A stretch of 48,574 nt of DNA, from positions 1-48,574 of the IMG/VR virus record IMGVR_UViG_3300025886_000042, one strand, 5' to 3'. A program made the translations under genes and the position numbers. The stretch comes from a virus. This document shows positions 42,701-48,574 of the stretch, piece by piece. Below the pieces are notes generated by a model. It was not told the DNA's origin. It did not search any database and saw only the letters and a program-made list of their open reading frames with translations. Positions within the stretch are counted from its first letter, which is position 1. Each line of letters begins with the position of its first letter.

Positions 42701-45700
42701 TGAAAAATCAAATTATCTGTTTTTCTTTCGTGAACCTTGAGTGGAGCATTGAAAGTATCTGCTAAAATATTATCTAAAAAAGAGTCTCTTTTACCAATCA
42801 TATCGTTTATATATGAGATTTGTAGACTTCTATAGACTCCATTAGCATCCTCTATTCTTTTTGCCTTAGCTTCTTCCGGTAAAAATTTAGTAATGGCGTT
42901 GCCGTCATCACAATCCGGATCAGCCTTAAGTGCTTCATCTATCGCATCTTGCATAGCTGAGGTAGGACCAGCAGCCATAACAGAAGCAATTTCAATTAAG
43001 TCATTATTTGCTCGGTCATTTACTTTGTCAAGATATTCACTAGCTTCTTCTGGAGACATTCCAGCATTTGTCAAAGTATCTTGTCTTACTTGGTTCCACT
43101 CGTCAAGCTGATCTTTAGTTAAACAAATACTTGGGTCAACTGGTATGTCTACCGGAAAGGTAGAAAGTTGATCTTTTATTTGTTGTCTCTGGGATGGAGT
43201 CATGAAGTTGCCCAAAGAGCCAAATATTTGTGCTACCTTAGACGGGTCATCAAAAGCAAACGCATATTCAGGATGACGCAAAGTAATTGTTGAAGAAATT
43301 CTTTTTAAAGTCTGTGGATCTTGCTGTCCATCGTTAGCAGTAATCAATAATTTTAATTCTCGACGAGACACAATATTAGAAATGTCTTGAGACAATTGTT
43401 TATGAGACCCCTTGAGACTGGTCGGAGTAACTTGTTTAGCTAATGTATCAAGAGCTTCTGGTGTTAACCCTATAGATGTTAATAATGAAGAAGTTATATC
43501 ATCTAATTCATCATCATCTGAGGCATCTCCGCAAAATAGCTCATTTACCACAGCATTAAAATTGGCATTTGGGCCTTTGACTGCTTCTGCCGCAAACCTA
43601 CCGGTTGCTTCAAGAGCTTTACAAAGAGCATTTTCTAATGTTAATAATACTTTTAAAACAAAAGCACTAAGAACCTTTACAATCGTTTCTTCCATGGCAG
43701 CTTCAATGGCATCTCGCAATAATTGAAAAATTAATTGCTTGATAGAAGTAACATTCGGAAGATTACGAAGGTTTGGTATAGCTATTCTTCCTCGTTCCTT
43801 ACAAACATCAAAAGATAGGGTACTTAAGAAAGATTTAATTGGAGGATAAACAAAATGAACATTAGGACAATCAAAAGAAGCAATCAATCTCGCAATCAAC
43901 TTAGCTCCGGGAACCTTATCAAGAGCAGCAAAAAGCTCTTGGATTTCAGCAACATCCATAATTGCTTCAATATAAGCATCAAAAATAGCTTCTTGAGCAG
44001 ATCCTAATACTTTTCCAATTGATCCTTGCTCAAATTGATCAGGACTGTTAATTGCCACTATTCTTTTAGCATTCTGATCTTCAATCATTTGGTCCTTTTC
44101 TTCAGAGGACATATTCTCCCATACAGCTAATTGGCCTGTATTTTCAAGACCCGTGGTTTGGATTTTTTCTTCTTTTAATTTCTCAAGCTCAAGTTTGGTT
44201 TTAACTAATAATTCATCCAGTTCTCTTGTCAACTCATATGTGTCTCGGTTTATTTGGCCCCTAAGATATGAAAGTTGTTCAGGCCCTAATGATGCTCCTG
44301 TTTCCATCTGATCTAAAACATCTGTTTCAACTATCGGATGGCCGCTATAAGTGGCCCCAAGATCGATTGTGCCCCAGCCTTTATCTTGATAAATATACAC
44401 AGCCTCTAAGTTGGTTGGGATTGTTATATTAATCTCATCCTCTGTGTTTCGAATTTTTTGATTAACTGATTCTACACTACTTTCTAACGAGGTCATTAAG
44501 GAGGTTTGTTGTTCTTCGTTGCTAATAACACCACCAGCAACATAACCCTCTTCCCATGGGGCTGGCATATTTTTAAAATCTTGTTGTACTTTTGCTCTAA
44601 TTTCTTCTTGAACTCTTGGATCTAATCCTGCCAACAAAGTTTGCATACCGTTTGGGGCCATAGCGTTAAGGGCTGCTCTAACAATTGCTCGAAGCGCCGT
44701 ATCCAAATCCATGCCGCCCAAAAGGCATTGAACTGCTTTCTGGCCTAATTTATTTAATCCACAAATACCTAATCGAGCTAAAAAGTTTCGAAATCCTTTC
44801 GCGGCTTCTCCTTTTAATGCGCCTTTGCCGGGACCAATACCATCCTTCATTTTTTGTACAGGATTTGTAATGTCAAATCCTCCAAGCCCATAATCTTCAA
44901 AATCTTGTTGAGACAAGAAAAGAGAAACTAAAGAATTCTCAAAATCAAATGAGTTTAAGACAGCTTCTCGACCTGCTTTGACAAAGGGGTCTTCTCCCCT
45001 AAAAGCTCCTCTTTCTCGGTGTCTATTTTGTCGTCGCTGTTGTCTTTGATCTCTCTTAAGGCCACGAAGCGCTTGATTAAAACTTCGCTTATTAAGGGTT
45101 GCTTCTGTAGGATCTATTTGGTATGTACTAAGTTCATTGAAATTAGAAATTTCCTCTAATTGTTCCTCAACAGATTGTTTTGTCCTTTTCTGCGATTGTA
45201 TTTCTTGTCGTGCTAATTTGTCACCCGCTTTTTCACTAGGTCTTGATGAATCAATAGAACTTTGTAATTCTTCTCTTTGGTCTGAGCGACTGGCTTGGGC
45301 TGCTCTTTTATCTTTTTCTAGATCTTTTATTAAATCTCTGTTAAAATCAATGGCGTCTTCTTTAGTTTTTATACTTACTTCAAACTGTGTAATTACAGCT
45401 TCAAGGGACTCAATTATTTCTTTCTTTTGTTCTCGGGGTATATCTTGCTGTTGAACCGCATTTATTTCTAATTCAGTGGCAGCAATAGCATCCTCATCGC
45501 CCTGTTTAATGTCGGCTTGTATATCTATAATTTCTTTTTGTAATTCATTGATGTGATTACTAATCTCGATTGAAGCATCAGTAGCGAGCATGTCGCTTCT
45601 TTGATCGGATAAGCTTTGTTCCCCTTGTTCCGCCAATTGAGCATCTCGGGATTGATAATCGCCCGTCAATGTTTTACAAGCGTTTTGATTCCATTTATAT

Positions 45701-47100
45701 GAAATGGCGTCGAAAAAACCAAGGGTAGTCTCTAAGAAAAAGTCTCTCAATCCGTTTACGCCACCGAGATTATCTACTACACATCCGAGGATACTTTGAG
45801 GCATACCCGGATTGGCTGAGGGAACACCCTTTCCATATTGAATTGACAAGTCAGGAAAAGTATATTTAACAACAAAATCAACCCAAGGGGGTGTTACTTT
45901 AGCTGTTAAATCATTATCCATTGCTATGATGTTGGCTATATAGCCCATCAATGTTTGGTTACTAAATGGTGTTTTATAAGCCATCTCTTTGCCGAAATGG
46001 ACTTCTGGTCTCTCCAGTGAGGTCAATGAGATATTCTCGAATTGACAGCCCATTCCTTTGACTTTAATTTTGTCAATATGATATGGTCTCGATGGATTGC
46101 TTTGATCAAAGAAAATTTTTATGTCCTCGACACTTCGAGGAGTACTAATGGATCTCAATTTCCATCGGGTTTGGGATTCAATAAGATATTCAAGCCCTTC
46201 AATGAATTGATCTAATTTGGCTGTGTAATTTTTACAATAATAGTCTTGGAATGCTTCTCCGAGCCCTCCAAGGCCCTCTGCATCTTGCTGTACAAGAGTT
46301 CGTTGAAAGGCTAATCGTCCTTTTTCTGTTTGCCACCAATAGGCTTGATATTTTCCAAAGATTCCTAACGCTTGCTTAAGCCGTGAAATCTGTCCTTTTA
46401 GCTTTACACCATCTAGAGTAATTGTTTTTGGTGTATCGGGTTTTTCAACCGGTTGCGCTTTCGGAACTCTGTCAAAAATAAAGGCTGGGATTGTAACTTG
46501 AACCAAGATAGGGTCGCCGCCTAAAGCAGTTTGATAATCCGAAATATAATAATCATTGGATTGCGCGTATAATTCCAAAGCAGTAGGATTAAATACCTCT
46601 CCGCCCTGTATTTCTAAATCTTTCGCTACAGGTCCGGGAATGTCGTATACATTAGAAACGCCATTAGGAAGTACAGTTTGTAATACCTCAATCGCTCTAG
46701 CAATATCTCTATTTGACTCTCTCATAAGATTTTCAAATTTGTCAGGATTATTTGGAAAAGCAAATATAATCTCATTAGAAATTTGTTTATTATAAAATCT
46801 CAATAATTGTAATACGCCAAACTGTTTATATGTATCGATTAACTGTTTTACCGTTAGATCGGCTTCTCGCATTTGAGCCACATCGTAAGATAGGCCATCA
46901 TTGTTAACTGCTAATGTAATTGAATACATACAGTTCGATTCATCTAAAAAGGGTTCTTCTTGTTCCCACCAATTAGGAGAAACAAAATCTGGATTTGGAA
47001 TACAAGTCGGACAAACCTTCGCTGATTCTTCATCTTCAGGAAGAGTTTTACAAACATTAATATACTTATCTACAAATTCTGAGTTATTTTCTGTGCTCAT
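39724..47100 (-). CDS. Giant structural baseplate/tail protein (2458 aa)
   Basis: I do not recognise a whole-protein family. The N-terminus contains VCPTCIPNP and a tryptophan cluster. Residues about 483-657 form a coiled coil (NELQKEIIDIQADIK ... EAVITQFEVSIKTKEDAIDF), followed by an Arg/Gln-rich stretch (RDQRQQRRQNRHRERG). The middle is helical with Leu/Glu repeats. A Gly-rich hydrophobic stretch at about 2015-2043 (FPAVIGVGGAVLGTIGVGLG) looks membrane-capable. It lies between a spike-like baseplate protein and gp25, where T4-type phages keep hub or wedge proteins, so a hub/wedge scaffold is likeliest. Coiled coil plus hydrophobic segment would also suit a tape measure, but the position in the baseplate cluster makes that less likely. 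Confidence 0.6.
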   Translation of the reverse strand: MSTENNSEFVDKYINVCKTLPEDEESAKVCPTCIPNPDFVSPNWWEQEEPFLDESNCMYSITLAVNNDGLSYDVAQMREADLTVKQLIDTYKQFGVLQLLRFYNKQISNEIIFAFPNNPDKFENLMRESNRDIARAIEVLQTVLPNGVSNVYDIPGPVAKDLEIQGGEVFNPTALELYAQSNDYYISDYQTALGGDPILVQVTIPAFIFDRVPKAQPVEKPDTPKTITLDGVKLKGQISRLKQALGIFGKYQAYWWQTEKGRLAFQRTLVQQDAEGLGGLGEAFQDYYCKNYTAKLDQFIEGLEYLIESQTRWKLRSISTPRSVEDIKIFFDQSNPSRPYHIDKIKVKGMGCQFENISLTSLERPEVHFGKEMAYKTPFSNQTLMGYIANIIAMDNDLTAKVTPPWVDFVVKYTFPDLSIQYGKGVPSANPGMPQSILGCVVDNLGGVNGLRDFFLETTLGFFDAISYKWNQNACKTLTGDYQSRDAQLAEQGEQSLSDQRSDMLATDASIEISNHINELQKEIIDIQADIKQGDEDAIAATELEINAVQQQDIPREQKKEIIESLEAVITQFEVSIKTKEDAIDFNRDLIKDLEKDKRAAQASRSDQREELQSSIDSSRPSEKAGDKLARQEIQSQKRTKQSVEEQLEEISNFNELSTYQIDPTEATLNKRSFNQALRGLKRDQRQQRRQNRHRERGAFRGEDPFVKAGREAVLNSFDFENSLVSLFLSQQDFEDYGLGGFDITNPVQKMKDGIGPGKGALKGEAAKGFRNFLARLGICGLNKLGQKAVQCLLGGMDLDTALRAIVRAALNAMAPNGMQTLLAGLDPRVQEEIRAKVQQDFKNMPAPWEEGYVAGGVISNEEQQTSLMTSLESSVESVNQKIRNTEDEINITIPTNLEAVYIYQDKGWGTIDLGATYSGHPIVETDVLDQMETGASLGPEQLSYLRGQINRDTYELTRELDELLVKTKLELEKLKEEKIQTTGLENTGQLAVWENMSSEEKDQMIEDQNAKRIVAINSPDQFEQGSIGKVLGSAQEAIFDAYIEAIMDVAEIQELFAALDKVPGAKLIARLIASFDCPNVHFVYPPIKSFLSTLSFDVCKERGRIAIPNLRNLPNVTSIKQLIFQLLRDAIEAAMEETIVKVLSAFVLKVLLTLENALCKALEATGRFAAEAVKGPNANFNAVVNELFCGDASDDDELDDITSSLLTSIGLTPEALDTLAKQVTPTSLKGSHKQLSQDISNIVSRRELKLLITANDGQQDPQTLKRISSTITLRHPEYAFAFDDPSKVAQIFGSLGNFMTPSQRQQIKDQLSTFPVDIPVDPSICLTKDQLDEWNQVRQDTLTNAGMSPEEASEYLDKVNDRANNDLIEIASVMAAGPTSAMQDAIDEALKADPDCDDGNAITKFLPEEAKAKRIEDANGVYRSLQISYINDMIGKRDSFLDNILADTFNAPLKVHERKTDNLIFQIDYANSETDWENKKTRFEETRIGEFYFTALSDGEAIGVFPETIGINARNSFLDNDFMLTTNFEFSRKRRNLTRSIEVGWLGLGTRQVSMFKPYVKKPDLKLTFNNDNDLKVNFNIETAYTVQSDQKVFIEKNFGYKVGIIYEGSNNTLEQQTDASVDADRKDKDKIVKIPQYRVINSILPDVTSSLLIQNYDVTNKELQTHKHTYQSMLLTNYLNESLASASHPNLQFGAVASFYNQFESKIFKDISDSLVETQDGEIPQGFQFGYEADPITTSDLLYVNPEADPDDEDTWEYTYENDDMVLGKSATENPRVHFLDPNAYGGSYTNPAFYVEPGSYQGWLGLAQVIVPEIDGCKPKRTDLVDFNAMSKEVSKIESSIEPDSRLGSDPDCVKHIPYDHIADPNTLAYLDVTVAATIRIYCSEALLKATSIFSFLEYNENNYDAGFAQMIAEEMEQGLSQETTFFNVGRYQAFNYWLVFLEQAVQSAVRKIKSGEISSTPEIDQAREVINTIQQDYRYPNKDDLEVIRRVKEIDFEDPEIQKATVLNAFIGGIAALTFPAVIGVGGAVLGTIGVGLGLMSLRQLRFATKMDALNKGRKASMVLLKALIQLELEKLSVRLAENTALRPYVSNLPKYILSNKKLTGGSNIKAGLYDIEKPIVDGELDLQYGDIIQSFSDPSVVQLSDLLPEEASSGFLIEKYIRTVDKTPSADEPEYVRLVRERPENLKGVCNIDDFVAWAQPFSQTISSDLNISDLFGNATVAPPPEPYAGTVGLKFGVRLSLIPNATLASQMNPASFDRDVIKREKSYLIGGNPVIPLVSYEYDYKDVKFQELKFNEPNMGEDLKCYVDKLVLTPKYKLLMNYIFGIQKVSSIASIYMNHSFIPAIGTDASERSFDDVMERFDESWKGEVLTDSKGEARRLFVGFYRSNDFESTDDEDFTLRQFLKNVMPNIFGVNRSLVPWWRRNRMRDRPFDKDGKDCAGEYGSFFTPEDD

Positions 47101-48041
47101 GTTATATACACGCTATCGGAAAGAATAAAATTAGATCCAAAAATTGGAAGGTCGTCTTTTACATAGTTAAATTCATCTATTTTATAGTTGATATTGTCTA
47201 TAATACCCCTAATCTCAGTCAAAATAACTTGTGGTAAGGTTTGAGCATTTAGTCCGTTAAGAATAGTGCTCGGTAGAACCACACCACCCGGACTCGGATG
47301 AGTATGAGCAGCCAAAACAATGCTGGTTGCTCTCATTCTATCATTGAGTCCATCAATTTCGCCAGCTAATCTCTGAATATATCCAAGCATTTTGTGTATA
47401 AATTCAACTAAATTCTGTCCTTTGACAGCAGGTTGTAAACCTTCATAGTCATCTGCTATTAAATCAATGCGTCCACGAGCGGAGATAGTTCCACCTGATG
47501 AATTTTTTTCATCTTCAATCTCGGGAGCTAGAGCAGAGCCAGCATAAATTTTGACATGTTCTCGCCCAATAATACGCACATGGTCAGCTTTTATTCCTAT
47601 TCCAGAGCGATTCTTTGAAGACATACCAGAACCAACTGGAATGCCAAAAATTTCATCTATGTTGGTTCTTTGCGATACATATACGGTTGCGGCATCTGTT
47701 ATTAGGTTTGGGCCAGTTAATGAATCTTGGCCTTTGGCTATTGAAGATCCGGCAGCTAATCCAGCAATTAAGTGAACACGGCCACAGCTTCCACCGCCAG
47801 CACCTTTACCAGAACCAAGAGAATAGGGTCTATCTCTTCCTAAAATAACAAAAGCATTGTTCTCTCCATACATAACATTTTCACAAATTGCCTCATCGTA
47901 AGTTGGAAAAGATTCTTGTAATTTTGTATGATACGGACCAGAAAACTCGCCTGATTGAATAATTGCTTTGGTTTTATTGTTCGCAAGCGAAAGATCTTGA
48001 GCGTCAATTGCTTTCTTTTGTGGTGTTGATGTTTCTGCCAT
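47097..48041 (-). CDS. Baseplate spike-like or hub protein (314 aa)
   Basis: The middle of this protein is repetitive beta structure with short strands, NRSGIGIKADHVRIIGREH followed by VKIYAGSA and ISARGRIDLIADD, typical of beta-helix or spike-type baseplate proteins such as gp5 C-terminal or gpV tips. A following helix (EFIHKMLGYIQRLAGEIDGL) and a VLAAHTHPSPGG motif resemble tail-spike proteins with metal-binding histidines. It lies next to the tail lysozyme gene, as T4 gp5 lysozyme and spike are joined in one protein. Here the enzyme and spike functions appear split. It overlaps the giant protein by four bases (ATGA). Confidence 0.6.
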   Translation of the reverse strand: MAETSTPQKKAIDAQDLSLANNKTKAIIQSGEFSGPYHTKLQESFPTYDEAICENVMYGENNAFVILGRDRPYSLGSGKGAGGGSCGRVHLIAGLAAGSSIAKGQDSLTGPNLITDAATVYVSQRTNIDEIFGIPVGSGMSSKNRSGIGIKADHVRIIGREHVKIYAGSALAPEIEDEKNSSGGTISARGRIDLIADDYEGLQPAVKGQNLVEFIHKMLGYIQRLAGEIDGLNDRMRATSIVLAAHTHPSPGGVVLPSTILNGLNAQTLPQVILTEIRGIIDNINYKIDEFNYVKDDLPIFGSNFILSDSVYIT

Positions 48042-48574
48042 TACGGAGTTCCTTTGTCAGCTATGTAAGCATCATAAATTTTTTGAGCGGCTTCTGCTCT
48101 TCTCTCAGCTTGGATTTCTTTATTTCTGGGTCTTTCAAAGTCTAGTGTCATTTTACTCGCAAATGCTTTGGGATCAGTGGTGGCTATCCCAAATGTAGAT
48201 AGTTTTTGGGCAATATAAGTTAATTGTTGCGCTCCATTGTCCTGACTTATAAATAACCCAAAGCTTTCTCTTCCTGTTTGTGTCCATTGGCCATTAGAAA
48301 TCCACCCCTTATCTTTTGCTATATTAAATCCTGCTCCATCCTCGGGGCAAACATTCAATTGAAAGAAACCGTGAGAGCAGTTGCCATCGATGTTGCGAAG
48401 TGCTTTGGTTTGATCTGCATAAATACTAGAAGGATCACCGTGAGCATCATGATTGAATGCTGATTCTGCTGCTGCGTTAGCCGCAATACCTGCCAAAGCC
48501 GCATCCGAATATCCATTAAAAACAGTCAATGCTCTCAATCTCTTCATAAAACGAAGCGCAGCAGCAGCGTCAAA
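48041..48574 (-). CDS. Tail-associated lysozyme, C-terminal part (5' end outside window)
   Basis: The frame is open up to the window edge: upstream of the Met at 48547 it continues as FDAAAALRF, which fits the same helix, so the gene is probably truncated by the window rather than starting there. The visible 178 codons show the tail-lysin pattern ALAGIAANAAAESAF (catalytic Glu in AES), CSHGFFQLNV, FISQDNGAQQLTYIAQKL and DFERP near the end. The family (phage lysozyme2-type) cuts peptidoglycan locally during DNA injection. It shares one base with the spike gene (TAATG). It is the most 5' gene here and the upstream part of the operon is missing. Confidence 0.78.
   Translation of the reverse strand, partial: FDAAAALRFMKRLRALTVFNGYSDAALAGIAANAAAESAFNHDAHGDPSSIYADQTKALRNIDGNCSHGFFQLNVCPEDGAGFNIAKDKGWISNGQWTQTGRESFGLFISQDNGAQQLTYIAQKLSTFGIATTDPKAFASKMTLDFERPRNKEIQAERRAEAAQKIYDAYIADKGTP

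Noticed and set aside
39724-47100. Tape measure protein
   Set aside because: Length, coiled coil and a hydrophobic stretch fit, but it is encoded between spike and gp25 genes, and most of the chain looks globular.

Overview
This window is a fragment of a tailed DNA phage (Caudoviricetes) with a contractile, T4-type tail. The evidence is a gp20-type portal, a large terminase, gp25- and gp6-type baseplate wedge proteins, a tail lysozyme and a gp46/gp47-type recombination nuclease. The DNA is AT-rich, tightly packed and coded entirely on the minus strand, so genes are transcribed from high to low coordinates. No integrase, repressor, insertion sequence or CRISPR array is visible. The overall style (large LamG-bearing tail proteins, short lysine-rich proteins with a common leader, Cys-rich small proteins) is what I associate with uncultured marine myoviruses. 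The host cannot be named. Two phage lipoproteins and a spanin-like pair suggest a Gram-negative host. Both ends cut genes: a tail lysozyme at the right edge and a probable prohead protease at the left edge.

Layout in transcription order. (1) 48574-16099, tail and baseplate: tail lysozyme (partial), baseplate spike-like protein, a 2458-aa structural protein, gp25-like wedge, gp6/J-like wedge, a DNRLRE-like protein, a 2189-aa protein with LamG-like domains, then seven further tail or fibre proteins. Two of the seven share an N-terminal adaptor motif and two others are C-terminal paralogues. (2) 16093-15934: tRNA-Ala(UGC) and tRNA-Gly(GCC). (3) 15917-10135, replication and early module: RuvC-like resolvase, primase, a small protein, two tandem lipoproteins, a terminator, thioredoxin, and a single-chain SbcD-SbcC (Mre11-Rad50) fusion. 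Four near-identical sigma70-type promoters (TTGACA, 16-17 nt spacer, TATATT or TACATT) sit here and I found none in the structural intergenic gaps. (4) 10118-6368: capsid-leader proteins, a holin/spanin-like lysis cassette, two Cys-rich small proteins and another leader protein. (5) 6366-1, packaging and head: terminase large subunit, portal, head-associated genes, a leader protein, and the start of a prohead protease.

The most interesting system is a set of four unrelated small proteins (starts at 468, 6751, 9642 and 10078) that share an N-terminal leader of the form MK(L/I)T..xL..(I/M)IxEE. The leader contains an I-x-E site like those cut by the T4 gp21 prohead protease, and the probable protease gene starts directly after one of them. 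I infer that the leader targets cargo proteins into the prohead and is then cleaved, as the T4 capsid-targeting sequence does. Other notable points are the nuclease fusion, the early promoters whose -35 box contains the previous gene's stop codon, an apparently leaderless resolvase mRNA, the lipoprotein pair, and about ten one-base TAATG stop/start junctions suggesting pervasive translational coupling. No stretch of 300 bases or more lacks a gene.
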